64,000 bases of DNA from an uncultured Actinomycetes bacterium. GTDB lineage: Bacteria > Actinomycetota > Actinomycetes > Mycobacteriales > Mycobacteriaceae. The notes beneath the pieces are model-generated. The model was not told the origin of the DNA and made no database searches. It saw only the letters and a program-made list of their open reading frames with translations. Positions 43,103 through 56,620 of this stretch are shown here, piece after piece; the first letter of the stretch is position 1, and every line of letters starts with the position of its first letter. A program made the position numbers and the translations under genes. The stretch lies in contig CAISDL010000120.1 in NCBI GenBank assembly GCA_903884065.1, positions 1 through 64,000 on the forward strand, written 5' to 3'.

Positions 43103-45760
43103 TCAGGCCCCGGGCAGGGGTATCGGCGGGACGCCGGGAGTGTCAAGACGACCGGCGAGCCACGGAAGCGCCGCCCGGAAACCGTTTGCGGCGGAGGGGA
43201 AGTCGTGTCCGCCCGCATATCCCACGACCGAGCACTCGACGCCGTACGCGCTGAGCAGTTCGCACAACTGGTCGGCAGTCTTGCCGTGGTCCTCGGAGAA
43301 GGTGTTCCAATCGTTCAGCGAATCCGATTGTGCCGAACCCGCACCGGCCGCGCGATGCACGGCGGGAACCTCGTCCGAGACCCCGACCCAGGCAGCCATG
43401 TCGTCGTAGTGCCCGCGTGCCTCGACCACGGTCCTGGGATCGAAGGCCGCCCAGGCGTCGGCGTCGCCGCCGAACAGGCGGGCGATCGTCTGCCTCTTCG
43501 TTCCGGCATTCGGGCCGAGTTGACCGTCCAGATCGACGAACGCGCTGAACATCTCGGGGTGCAGTGCGGCGAGCATGAGCGAGCAGGTGCCCCCTGACGA
43601 CCACCCCGCCAGCCCCCAGTTGGTGGCATCGTCGCTGACCCCGAAACTGGAGATCATGTAGGGCACAACCTCTTTGATGAGATGGTCGGCGGCGGCACCG
43701 CGGACACCGTTGACGCACTCGGTGTCGTTGGTGAACGAGCCGCTGGTATCGGGAAAGACCACGACCGGTGTGACACCGCGATGCGCAAGCGCGAAGTCGT
43801 CGAGGATGGTCAAGGCGTGGCCGGCCTGCAGCCAGTCGGAGGGGGCGCTGAGTTCCGCGCCGATCATCATCACCGCCGGTAGGCGGGGCGGCGGGTTCGA
43901 GGCGAACCATGCCGGAGGCAGGTACACCAACTCCTCGCGGTGGGAGAACCCGGAGACGTCGCCCGGGGTCGTGATCCGCACGACCGTGCCGCGGGTCGGT
44001 CGGACGCCGTCGCGGCGCATCGCGGCAAGCTCCGTGCGGTCGATCCACTGCGGCGGCAACTGCCCGGTCGCCCGCTGCCACGCGGTGCTGACCGTCGGCA
44101 GATAGCCCAGCGACACGTTGAGCACCGTCGCCGCCGACACGACAGACAGCGGTACCGCCAGCACACTGACCGCGCGCCGCCACCACGTCGACCCGCGCCA
44201 CCCCAGGACCAGCACCACCGCGGCCAGGCCCGTCAATCCGGTCCAGACCCACATTCCCCACGGGTAGACCGAACCCAGGCCCTCGCTGTGAACGAACCAC
44301 CAGAGCGCCGCGATCAACGCCACGCCCGCTGCGGCTGCGATCGGAAGCCCCCGCCGCCACCATTGGCGCGAACGCCAACCGACTGCCGCGATCAACGCGC
44401 ACGCCGTCAGCACCTGAATCGTCACCGGCAGCCAGCCGTTGATCAGCGAGACCTCGAGGGCCTGGGGCGCGTTCCCGGCCGAGACCGCCGCATCCGCGGG
44501 CGTAGTCGTGACCGGGGAGACAGCCCGGCGTCCGGCTGCCTGCGATGTCGGCGGCGCCGGGTGCGCAGCGAGGAAGGAAGCGCAGTCGTCGGCCACCGGT
44601 TGTTCCCGCAGGGCGGTGGCGATCCAGGCCAGGGCCGCGGTGTCCAGGGTCGGCGCGGCCTGCTGCCGAATGGTGATCTGATCGTTCATCGCACAGGCGC
44701 GCGACAGGGCCCGCTGGGTCCACGCCGGCGGGGTCAGCGGGTCCTGGTCGCCGAAGATCACCAGCATCGGCTGCTGGGCCGGGCCCTGCGGAAGGGTGGT
44801 CTTCTGCAGGTAGGTGTGTAGCGCAGCCAGTGCCTCCGGTGTTGCCGGGCGGAGGTCGTCGGGCTTGATCTGGGCACGGGCCGTTGCGCGCGCGGCGTCA
44901 TCGCCGTATGCGCAACCGAGCAGGAGGTCCCAGTTCTGCTTGGCCGACCCGCGCCGGTAATCGTCGATGCGGAACCGGCCGGGGTATTCGCTCGAGAGCG
45001 CCGACAGGTACGACATGTAGAGGTGCTGCTGTTCGGGGGTGAGCGTGCCCCCGGCCGCGGCATCGGCCAGTCCGGTGAGGTCGGCGGTCGGCGCAATGCT
45101 GACCGTTCCGCGAAGACTCTGGAACCCGTAGTTATCGGCGAGTTCATTGAGGGCCCACGCAGCCTGGCCGTCCTGCGCGTCGCCCACCGCCACCCAGATC
45201 GGCGATGTATCGGCCACCAGGTTCTTGGCCGCACGAACCGCGTCGATCAGGTTGTAGCCGGCGGTCCCCGAGTCCTGGGACGGGTGGTAGAGGCGCTGCT
45301 CCTCGGGCAGGTTGCCCAGGCCCTGGTAGTCCGGGACCGCGACGACGTAGCCCGCTTTCAGCAACGCACCGACCGCGGCCGAGGACCTCGCCTTCGCCTC
45401 CGGCGAGAGCGCACATTCCGGCGTCGATCCGCTGACCGCCTGCCCGTAGGCCACGACATGCCGGCCGCCCTGCGGCGGGGGACCGGCGGGCAGGTAGACC
45501 GATCCGGTCACCTGGGTGGTGGAATCGTCGACGGCCGATCTCGACATGTAGGTGATCCGCCGCACAGACTCCGCCCCTTCGGGCACTGCGGGGTCGGACC
45601 CGGACACCGTCTGCTCACTGACGATCGCGCCCGACTCGTAGGACTGTTGTTCGCCCGGGTCCGCCCCCGGTTGTTGGGCCGGCGGCGCTGAACCGCCACA
45701 GCCGACCAGGACGGCCGTGAGCACGATCGTGAGCAGTGCCAGTGCCCGATTGTGTCGCAC
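43103..45760 (-). CDS. lipoprotein: LIP-type secretory lipase-like domain fused to TM esterase domain (885 aa)
   Basis: Lipobox LTAVLVGCGG; N-terminal LIP-like domain (VAVGDAQDGQAAW, FGDQDPLTPP); C-terminal half paralogous to 35414-36910 (LAGWSSGGTCSLML). Confidence 0.82.
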   Translation of the reverse strand: MRHNRALALLTIVLTAVLVGCGGSAPPAQQPGADPGEQQSYESGAIVSEQTVSGSDPAVPEGAESVRRITYMSRSAVDDSTTQVTGSVYLPAGPPPQGGRHVVAYGQAVSGSTPECALSPEAKARSSAAVGALLKAGYVVAVPDYQGLGNLPEEQRLYHPSQDSGTAGYNLIDAVRAAKNLVADTSPIWVAVGDAQDGQAAWALNELADNYGFQSLRGTVSIAPTADLTGLADAAAGGTLTPEQQHLYMSYLSALSSEYPGRFRIDDYRRGSAKQNWDLLLGCAYGDDAARATARAQIKPDDLRPATPEALAALHTYLQKTTLPQGPAQQPMLVIFGDQDPLTPPAWTQRALSRACAMNDQITIRQQAAPTLDTAALAWIATALREQPVADDCASFLAAHPAPPTSQAAGRRAVSPVTTTPADAAVSAGNAPQALEVSLINGWLPVTIQVLTACALIAAVGWRSRQWWRRGLPIAAAAGVALIAALWWFVHSEGLGSVYPWGMWVWTGLTGLAAVVLVLGWRGSTWWRRAVSVLAVPLSVVSAATVLNVSLGYLPTVSTAWQRATGQLPPQWIDRTELAAMRRDGVRPTRGTVVRITTPGDVSGFSHREELVYLPPAWFASNPPPRLPAVMMIGAELSAPSDWLQAGHALTILDDFALAHRGVTPVVVFPDTSGSFTNDTECVNGVRGAAADHLIKEVVPYMISSFGVSDDATNWGLAGWSSGGTCSLMLAALHPEMFSAFVDLDGQLGPNAGTKRQTIARLFGGDADAWAAFDPRTVVEARGHYDDMAAWVGVSDEVPAVHRAAGAGSAQSDSLNDWNTFSEDHGKTADQLCELLSAYGVECSVVGYAGGHDFPSAANGFRAALPWLAGRLDTPGVPPIPLPGA

Positions 45761-45869
45761 GTCTCGTCTCCCGGGGTTCGCCGAGCGTCAACGGTATTTC
45801 ATCCAGCGATCCGTCGCTGGGCAGTCCGTTGTCATTGGTCCGAACCCGACATGGGCTGCGCGGACCACC

Positions 45870-45875
45870 TAGGCT
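45870..45875 (+). promoter_or_regulatory. predicted -10 element of leaderless adenylate cyclase gene
   Basis: TAGGCT-N6-GTG. Confidence 0.45.
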
Positions 45876-45881
45876 GGCCGC

Positions 45882-46766
45882 GTGGTGGACGTCGAACCGG
45901 TCAAGGGGCCGGAGACAGGTCCCAGCGGCCCCGCGTCCGGAATCTCGGGTTGGCTGCGGGCCACCAACAGCAATCCCGACATCATCCGGCTCATCCGTCG
46001 GGCCCGTCGCGCGCTGCCGGGCGACCCGGAGTTCGGTGATCCGCTGTCGTCGGCCGGGGAGGGCAGCGCACAGGCCGCCGCCCGCGCCGCCGACCGGCTA
46101 CTGCAGCGCGAAGCGGCGACCCGGGAGGTGAGTCTTGCCACCCTGCAGTTGTGGCAGGCGCTCAGCGAACGGGTGTCGGGCCGGCCGGCCAGCACTGAGG
46201 TGACAATCGTGTTCACCGATCTGGTGGGCTTCTCGGACTGGTCGCTGCAGGCCGGTGATGACGCGACCCTGCGCCTGCTGCGCCGGGTGGCTCAGGTCGC
46301 CGAAGCCCCGCTTCTGGATGCGGGCGGTCACATCGTCAAACGCATGGGCGACGGGATGATGGTGGTTTTTCGCAATGCCGTCACCGCATTGGCGGCCACG
46401 ATTGCGGCTCGCGAAGCCGTGAAAACCGTTGAGGTCGATGGATATACGCCACGGATGCGCGCCGGCATCCACACCGGCCACCCGCAGCAAATCGGTGGGG
46501 ACTGGCTGGGTGTGGACGTCAATATCGCCGCCCGGGTCATGGATCGGGCGGTTCGGGGCGGGTTGATCATCTCCGAGACCACGCTCGAGGAGATCTCCCC
46601 CGAGGAACTGGACGCGCTCGGGGTGACGATCAAGCGGGTGCGGCGGCAGGTGTTCGCACCCCGGCAGGCCGGCGTCCCGCCCGAACTGGTGATGTACCGG
46701 GTCAAGAGCCGGCGGGAGGCGCCCGGCGAGGACGAGGCCGAGGATCCCGACCCCCATTCCACTTAG
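45882..46766 (+). CDS. class III adenylate/guanylate cyclase (Rv1647-like)
   Basis: VTIVFTDLVGFSDWSLQAGDDATLRLL...KRMGDGMMVVFRN...AGIHTG...DVNIAARV. Confidence 0.93.
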   Translation: MVDVEPVKGPETGPSGPASGISGWLRATNSNPDIIRLIRRARRALPGDPEFGDPLSSAGEGSAQAAARAADRLLQREAATREVSLATLQLWQALSERVSGRPASTEVTIVFTDLVGFSDWSLQAGDDATLRLLRRVAQVAEAPLLDAGGHIVKRMGDGMMVVFRNAVTALAATIAAREAVKTVEVDGYTPRMRAGIHTGHPQQIGGDWLGVDVNIAARVMDRAVRGGLIISETTLEEISPEELDALGVTIKRVRRQVFAPRQAGVPPELVMYRVKSRREAPGEDEAEDPDPHST

Positions 46767-46800
46767 GCCCGGATGGGCCTCTTCGGGCATAGTGGACGCA

Positions 46801-47652
46801 ATGCTTTCCGTCTTTCCCGCAGTTCTGGCCCGGTTGGGCCGGGTGCGGGTGACTCTGCTGTACGCCGCCGCGCTGGCCGCGGTGGCGGTCGGCGTCGCGC
46901 ACCTGCGCCCCCAGGTCCAGCAGAGCCTGATGCGGCACGTCAGCACCAACCTGCACAACCTCGGTGAGGGCAGGGTCGGAACGCTCATCGGCAGCGCATT
47001 CGTCAACGAGTCCGGTCCGGTCTACCTCTGGTTGCCCGGGCTGGTGGCCCTGCTGGCGCTCGGGGAGCTGTTGTGGGAGAGCCGCCGATTGGTCGTGGCC
47101 TTCGTCATCGGTCATGTCGGCGCAACGCTGCTCGTCGCGGCCGGCATCGCGGCGGCGTTGACCGCCGGGTGGGTGTCCTCCTCGATCGTTGACGCGACCG
47201 ACGTCGGCATGAGCTACGGCGCCGTGGCCGTGATGGGCAGCTTCACCGCGGCGATTCCGCGCCGCTGGCGAGCCGGCTGGGCCGGCTGCTGGCTGGCCGT
47301 TGCCTTCGGTTCGGTTGTTCTCAGCGGGGGAGAGTTCACCAACGTGGGCCACGCCGTGGCGCTCGTCCTCGGCATGGCGGTCGGCGCCCGGTTCGGTACG
47401 CCGCAACAGTGGACATTACCCAGGTACGCGCTGCTCGTCGTGGCTGCCGGATTCAGCTATCTGATGATGGCCTACGGCGACCTGACGATCACCGCCACCG
47501 CAGGCCTGGGATTACTGGGAGCCATTGTGGCCCAAGCTTTTTCGGTCGTGCTGTCGGCTCACACGAACTCCTCGGCGCTGGCCTCGATCCAGTCCGACAG
47601 CCAGGTCTCGGGCGGGCTTTCCAGCAGTTCGCCGGGCATCAGCCACTCGTAG
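46801..47652 (+). CDS. rhomboid-like membrane protein (Rv1648-like)
   Basis: Six-TM-like protein with GMSYGAVAVMG and TNVGHAVALVLG resembling rhomboid Ser/His segments; ATG 46801 favoured (GTG 46792 possible). Confidence 0.7.
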   Translation: MLSVFPAVLARLGRVRVTLLYAAALAAVAVGVAHLRPQVQQSLMRHVSTNLHNLGEGRVGTLIGSAFVNESGPVYLWLPGLVALLALGELLWESRRLVVAFVIGHVGATLLVAAGIAAALTAGWVSSSIVDATDVGMSYGAVAVMGSFTAAIPRRWRAGWAGCWLAVAFGSVVLSGGEFTNVGHAVALVLGMAVGARFGTPQQWTLPRYALLVVAAGFSYLMMAYGDLTITATAGLGLLGAIVAQAFSVVLSAHTNSSALASIQSDSQVSGGLSSSSPGISHS

Positions 47653-49139
47653 ATCTCGGCGTAGGTGCGGCTGTGTGAGCAGTCGATGCGGCGGTTGAGC
47701 ATCGACGGGGTCAACTCGTCGAAGCTCTCCAGGCCCATCGAGGCCACCATCTGTGCGGCACTGGCGACCACCGCCTGCTGAAAGCTGGCCACCCGGTCGA
47801 TCTTGTCCGGCACGTCCAACGCCCTGGCCAATCCCGGGTCCTGGGTGGCCACCCCGGTGGGGCACCGGTTGGTGTGGCACTTCATCGCCTGGATGCAGCC
47901 GACCGCGAACATCATCGCCCGCGCCGCGAGGGTGAAGTCGGCGCCCTGGATGATGCGCTGGACCACATCGAATCCGTTCGTGACCTTTCCGGACGCGCCG
48001 ATCTTGATGTGCTCGCGCAGTCCGGTTCCGACCAGGCAGTTCTGCACCATCATCAGGCCCTCGGTGAGCGGCATACCGACATGGTCGACGAACTCCTGGG
48101 GTGCCGCCCCGGTACCGCCCTCAGAGCCGTCGACGATGATGAAGTCCGGAGTGATGCCGGTCTGCAGCATCGCCTTGCAGATCGACAGGAACTCGGTGCG
48201 GGCGCCGATGCAGAGCTTGAACCCGACCGGCTTCCCACCCGAGAGACTGCGCAGAGTGGCGATGAAGTGCACCAGTTCCAGCGGAGTGTGGAAAGCGGTG
48301 TGTGCCGGGGGAGAGACGACCGTCTGGCCCACCGGCACTCCCCGGGTCTCGGCGATCTCGGGGGTGACCTTGGCGCCGGGCAGCACACCGCCCAGGCCGG
48401 GTTTGGCGCCCTGGGACAGTTTGATCGAGATGGCCTTCACCGAGGGCAGGGCGGCCTTATCCCGGAACTTCTCGGCGTCGAAGTGGCCGTCGGCGGTGCG
48501 GCAGCCGAAATATCCGGAACCTATTTCCCAGATCAGATCGCCACCGTGTTTGAGGTGGTAGGGGCTGATCGCACCCTCGCCGCTGTCGTGGGCGAACCCG
48601 CCCTTGGCGGCGCCACCGTTGAGTGCCTCGATCGCGTTGCCCGACAGCGCGCCGAAGCTCATTGCCGAGACATTGAGCAGCGCGATGTCGTAGGGCTGGG
48701 GGCAGTCCGGGCCGCCGAGACGAACCCGGGGACCGAGGTCGGTGGCGATCTTCGCCCGCAGAGAATGCCGGAGGAACTCGTAGCCGACCTCATTGACGTT
48801 GCGTTCGGTACCGAAGGGCTCATCGCCCTTGATGCCCTTGGACCGCCGGTACACCGCGTCGCGGGTCTCCCGGTCGAACGGTGCGCCGTCGGTGTTGGAC
48901 TCGACGAAGTACTGATAGATCTCCGGGCGGATTCGTTCAGCGATCCACCGGGCGTGGCCGAGTACCGGGTAAGCCCGCAGGATCGAGTGACCCTTCTGCA
49001 GCAGGTCCCAGGTGCCCAGAGCGGCCAGTGCGGCGAGTACCCCGGCCCCGGCCAGCCATCCCAGCCCGACTTTCAACGCCAGTACGGCCACCGCGACCGC
49101 AGCCGCCCACATCGCTGCCACCAGGAGCGCTCTGATCAT
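47559..49139 (-). CDS. FMN-binding glutamate synthase family protein
   Basis: MSFGALSGNAIEALNGGAAKGGFAHDSGEGAISPYH...IIVDGSEGGTGAAPQEF; N-terminal TM; start uncertain (49139 or 49202). Confidence 0.88.
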   Translation of the reverse strand: MIRALLVAAMWAAAVAVAVLALKVGLGWLAGAGVLAALAALGTWDLLQKGHSILRAYPVLGHARWIAERIRPEIYQYFVESNTDGAPFDRETRDAVYRRSKGIKGDEPFGTERNVNEVGYEFLRHSLRAKIATDLGPRVRLGGPDCPQPYDIALLNVSAMSFGALSGNAIEALNGGAAKGGFAHDSGEGAISPYHLKHGGDLIWEIGSGYFGCRTADGHFDAEKFRDKAALPSVKAISIKLSQGAKPGLGGVLPGAKVTPEIAETRGVPVGQTVVSPPAHTAFHTPLELVHFIATLRSLSGGKPVGFKLCIGARTEFLSICKAMLQTGITPDFIIVDGSEGGTGAAPQEFVDHVGMPLTEGLMMVQNCLVGTGLREHIKIGASGKVTNGFDVVQRIIQGADFTLAARAMMFAVGCIQAMKCHTNRCPTGVATQDPGLARALDVPDKIDRVASFQQAVVASAAQMVASMGLESFDELTPSMLNRRIDCSHSRTYAEIYEWLMPGELLESPPETWLSDWIEASAEEFV

Positions 49140-49276
49140 CTGCCATCCTCTGCTGGGCAGGCCGGGTTCCGGCCTGCGGGCGAATTGCCCGCGAGGCGTC
49201 ATTCTGGCATCACCTATGATCTTCGGGTCGGCACTTCGGTAGGACTTCCTGTGCTGAGAAATCCCAGGCCAGCTAA

Positions 49277-50335
<1,059 letters not shown>

Positions 50336-52840
50336 ATGCGGCTCCCATACAGCTGGCTGCGCGAAGTGGTACAGGCCGGAGCGCCGGGCTGGGATGTCGA
50401 CCCGCACGATCTCGAGAAGGCGCTGATCCGGGTCGGCCATGAAGTCGAGGACGTCATCACCCTCGGCCCCGTCAGCGGGCCACTGCGCATCGGGCGGGTC
50501 ACCGGCATCGAGGAACTCACCGAGTTCAAGAAGCCGATCCGGGCCTGCACGGTTGACGTCGGCGAGGGCCCCAGTGGTGTTGCGGATCGCGACATCGTCT
50601 GTGGCGCAACGAACTTCGCGGTCGGTGACCTGGTGGTCGTGGCGCTTCCGGGTGCCACGCTGCCCGGCGACTTCCATATCGCGACCCGCAAGACCTACGG
50701 CCGCACCTCCGACGGAATGATCTGCTCGGCGGCCGAACTCGGTCTGGGGACCGATCATTCCGGGATTCTGGTGCTGCCCGCCGGCACCGCCGAACCGGGT
50801 GCCGACGGCCACGCGGTCCTGGGGCTTGACGACGTGGTGTTCGACCTCGCCGTGACCCCCGACCGCGGCTACGGCTTGTCGGTGCGTGGCATCGCCCGCG
50901 AGATCGCCTGCGCCTACGACCTCGATTTCGTCGACCCCGCCGACGTGCCGGCCCTGCCGGTACAGGGCCCCGCACTACCGGTGACCATCGCACCCGGAAC
51001 CGGCGTGAGCCGCTTCGCGCTGCGCCCGGTCACCGGCATCGACCCGAAGGCGTCCTCGCCGTGGTGGTTACGCCGGCGACTGCTGCTCTCGGGCATCCGG
51101 CCGATCTCGCCTGCCGTCGACGCGACCAACTACGTCATGCTCGAAATCGGCCATCCGATGCACGCCCACGACGGCAGCCGGATCCATGGGGAATTCGCCG
51201 TGCGGTTCGCCAACCCGGGGGAGACCGTCGTCACCCTCGACGACGTGGAACGACGACTGGATCCGGGCGACGTTCTGATCGTCGACGATGTCGCCGTCGC
51301 CGCCATCGGCGGGGTGATGGGTGCGGGCACCACCGAGATCGACGAGAACACCACCGACGTGCTGCTGGAGGCGGCGGTGTGGGATCCCGCCGCGGTGTCC
51401 CGCACGATCCGTCGGCTGCATCTGGTCAGCGAGGCCGGTCGCCGCTACGAGCGGTCGGTGGACCCGGCGATTTCGGTGGCGGCCGTCGATCGATGCGCAG
51501 CCCTGCTCGCCGAGATCGCCGGGGGCACAGTGCAACCCGTCCTCACTGACTGGCGCGGCGATCCGCCTCGCGACGATTTCTCACCGCCGCCGGTGCGGAT
51601 GGCTCTCGACCTGCCCGACCGGATGGCCGGGGTCGTCTACCCCGACGGTGCATGCGTCGCTCGGCTGACCCAGATCGGCGCGCGGGTTGCCGCCGACGCC
51701 GATCCCGCCTATCTGATCGTCACCCCGCCCAGTTGGCGGCCCGACCTCGTGCAGCCCGCCGACCTCGTCGAAGAGGTGCTGCGACTGGAGAGCCTCGACG
51801 TCATCCCCTCGGTGTTGCCGCCGGCCCCCGCCGGACGCGGGCTCAGCGCTCTGCAGCAGCGCCGCCGGGCGATCGGCAGGGCACTGGCCCTGGCCGGGTT
51901 CGTGGAGGTGTTGCCCACCCCCTTCCTGCCGGCCGGGGTCTTCGACCAGTGGGGCCTGGCCGGTGACGACCCGCGCCGGAATACCACCGCGGTGCTCAAC
52001 CCGCTCGAGGCGGACCGTCCGGAGTTGGCCACCACACTGCTTCCTCCATTGCTGGAGGCCCTGTCCCGCAACGTGTCCCGCGGATTCGGGGATGTCGCTC
52101 TGTTCTCCATCGCCCAGGTGGTGGTGCCGACGGCACAGACCCGGGCCGTCGGGCTGATTCCCACCGACCGCCGGCCGACCGAGGATGAGATCGCGAACCT
52201 CGACGCCTCGCTGCCGCTGCAGCCCGTACACGTCGGAGCGGTGCTAGCCGGCCTGCGTGAGCCGCGCGGTCCGTGGGGGCCCGGCCGGCCGGTGGAGGCC
52301 GCCGATGCGTTCGAGGCCGTCCGGGTGATCGCCCGGGCCTGCGGGCTGGAGGCCACCTTGCGTCCGGCCCAGTTGCTGCCCTGGCATCCGGGGCGCTGCG
52401 CCGAGGTGGTGGTCGACGGTCGGGTCGTCGGCCATGCCGGTCAACTGCACCCGGCGGTGGTGGAACGCTCCGGGCTGCCCAAGGGCACCTGCGCGATGGA
52501 ACTCGACCTCGATGCCGTGCCGATCGTCGCGTCGCTGCCCGCGCCGCGGGTCTCGCCGTTCCCGGCGGTGTTCCAGGACCTCAGTCTGGTCGTCGCCGCC
52601 GACGTGGCCGCGCAGGCCGTCGTCGACGCGGTGCGCGACGGTGCCGGTGATCTGCTTGAGGACGTGGTGCTGTTCGACGTCTACACCGGGCCGCAGATCG
52701 GGGAGGGAAGCAAGTCGCTGACGCTCGCGCTGCGGTTCCGGGCCGCCGACCGGACTCTCACCGAGGACGAGGCCAGCGCTGCGCGCGATGCGGGGGTGGC
52801 CCGGGCGGGCGAACTGTTGGGTGCACAGCTGCGCGGATAG
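50336..52840 (+). CDS. pheT: phenylalanyl-tRNA synthetase beta subunit
   Basis: [13 protein letters not shown]..., 834 aa, B3/B4/B5 and FDX-ACB-like domains; directly after pheS. Confidence 0.97.
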   Translation: MRLPYSWLREVVQAGAPGWDVDPHDLEKALIRVGHEVEDVITLGPVSGPLRIGRVTGIEELTEFKKPIRACTVDVGEGPSGVADRDIVCGATNFAVGDLVVVALPGATLPGDFHIATRKTYGRTSDGMICSAAELGLGTDHSGILVLPAGTAEPGADGHAVLGLDDVVFDLAVTPDRGYGLSVRGIAREIACAYDLDFVDPADVPALPVQGPALPVTIAPGTGVSRFALRPVTGIDPKASSPWWLRRRLLLSGIRPISPAVDATNYVMLEIGHPMHAHDGSRIHGEFAVRFANPGETVVTLDDVERRLDPGDVLIVDDVAVAAIGGVMGAGTTEIDENTTDVLLEAAVWDPAAVSRTIRRLHLVSEAGRRYERSVDPAISVAAVDRCAALLAEIAGGTVQPVLTDWRGDPPRDDFSPPPVRMALDLPDRMAGVVYPDGACVARLTQIGARVAADADPAYLIVTPPSWRPDLVQPADLVEEVLRLESLDVIPSVLPPAPAGRGLSALQQRRRAIGRALALAGFVEVLPTPFLPAGVFDQWGLAGDDPRRNTTAVLNPLEADRPELATTLLPPLLEALSRNVSRGFGDVALFSIAQVVVPTAQTRAVGLIPTDRRPTEDEIANLDASLPLQPVHVGAVLAGLREPRGPWGPGRPVEAADAFEAVRVIARACGLEATLRPAQLLPWHPGRCAEVVVDGRVVGHAGQLHPAVVERSGLPKGTCAMELDLDAVPIVASLPAPRVSPFPAVFQDLSLVVAADVAAQAVVDAVRDGAGDLLEDVVLFDVYTGPQIGEGSKSLTLALRFRAADRTLTEDEASAARDAGVARAGELLGAQLRG

Positions 52841-52859
52841 CGCGCGCTGCGCCCATCGG

Positions 52860-54254
52860 CTACCCCGGGTCGTCTTCATCGGGACGGAGCACCTTCTCCG
52901 GGTGGTGATAGAGGTTGACCCGGCTCTGCCCCCGGTCGAGATGCCGCGGTGGAATCCATTCGGTTCGATTGTCGCTCTTCCGTTTTCGGGTGGTCCACCC
53001 CGTCGGCGAGTCGTCGACCAGGCGGTTGTCGCACCCGCAGGCCAGGGTGAGTTCGTCGATATCGGTGTTGCCGCCGTGCTGCCAGTCGCGCTCGGCATGG
53101 TGGACTTGGCACCGGTTGGCGGGGACGGTGCAATCGGGCTTCGTGCATCCCCGGTCGAGGGCATGCAGGACGAGGCGCTGCCCGGGGCCGGCGGTGCGCC
53201 GGGTGCGCCCGTAGTAGAGCTGGATCTCGCGTGGAGTGTGGAACAGCGCCAGGTAGGGATGGGCTTCGGCGGCCATCCGGATGAGTGTCGGAATCGGCAG
53301 TTGCGTTCCTCCGCCGGTGTGGGCAAATCCGGCGGCTGCGGACAGGTCGGCCAGCGTTGCGGTCGCCACCACCGTGACCGGCAGTCCGTTGTGCCGGCCC
53401 AGCTTCCCGGAGGCCAGCATCGCCCGGCAGACGGTCGTCAACCCGTCGTGGGTGCGCTGTGCGGCGGTCCGGGTATCGCCGGTGATCTGGGCTTGTGACG
53501 GGGTGCCGTCGATGCAGGGATCGTCATCGCCGGGGTTGCAGTATCCGGGCGCGGCGAGTTTGGCGAAGATCGCGTCAAGGGTCGCGCGCAGTTCGGGATC
53601 GATCCACCCCGAAATCCGGCTCATGCCGTCGAGTCCCTGGTTGCCCAGCGTGATGCCGCGCTTGCGGGCGTGCTCACGGTCGTCATCGAGGGTGCCGTCC
53701 TGGTCGAGGTAGCCCATCAGCTGCCGGGCGACCTTGCGCAGTCCCTCCGGGGTCAGTCCGCCGGCCAGCTGAGCGAGTTGGACCTCGGCCTCCGCCCGGG
53801 TGCCAAGATCGACAGCCGTCGGCAGCTGGGCCATGAAATCCAGGATCACCGTCACATGCTCAGTTCCGATCTCGCCACGTGCCTGCGCCGCAGCGGTGGT
53901 CGCCAGTTGCGGCCCCAGCGGTTCGCCGGTGACGGCGCGACGCGCCCCGAGCGCAGCGGCCTCCGCGATTCGGCGGCCGGCGTCGGAACCGCTGATCCCC
54001 AGCCGGTTCGACAACACCGCCCGCCAGGATTTCGCGCCCATCTCCGTCGCAGTGGCCTGGGACTGCGCGTGTGTGGTCAGCGTGTGCTCGAAAGCGGGCT
54101 GGCGCCGCCGATGGGTTTCCAGCCGGCTCAGTGCCGCCAGGGCCTGCGGAGCACTGAGGGTCCCGACAGGTGACGAGGCCAGCTTGTCCCAGGCGGCGTC
54201 GAGTTCGTCCAGTGCGGCCATCACCGCCTCGGCTTCGGAAGTGGGCGACTCCAT
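52860..54254 (-). CDS. 13E12 repeat family HNH endonuclease (DUF222)
   Basis: DUF222 body plus HNH-type C-terminus HALDRGCTKPDCTVPANRCQVHHAERDWQHGGNTDIDELTLACGCDNRLV. Confidence 0.9.
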   Translation of the reverse strand: MESPTSEAEAVMAALDELDAAWDKLASSPVGTLSAPQALAALSRLETHRRRQPAFEHTLTTHAQSQATATEMGAKSWRAVLSNRLGISGSDAGRRIAEAAALGARRAVTGEPLGPQLATTAAAQARGEIGTEHVTVILDFMAQLPTAVDLGTRAEAEVQLAQLAGGLTPEGLRKVARQLMGYLDQDGTLDDDREHARKRGITLGNQGLDGMSRISGWIDPELRATLDAIFAKLAAPGYCNPGDDDPCIDGTPSQAQITGDTRTAAQRTHDGLTTVCRAMLASGKLGRHNGLPVTVVATATLADLSAAAGFAHTGGGTQLPIPTLIRMAAEAHPYLALFHTPREIQLYYGRTRRTAGPGQRLVLHALDRGCTKPDCTVPANRCQVHHAERDWQHGGNTDIDELTLACGCDNRLVDDSPTGWTTRKRKSDNRTEWIPPRHLDRGQSRVNLYHHPEKVLRPDEDDPG

Positions 54255-54257
54255 GTA

Positions 54258-54273
54258 TCGAACACTAGTTCGA
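54258..54273. promoter_or_regulatory. LexA (SOS) box controlling the 13E12 HNH gene
   Basis: Perfect palindrome TCGAAC-ACTA-GTTCGA 3 bp upstream of ATG; minus strand TAGTGT (-10) lies inside it. Confidence 0.85.
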
Positions 54274-54281
54274 CAGACTGA

Positions 54282-56616
<2,335 letters not shown>

Positions 56617-56620
<4 letters not shown>

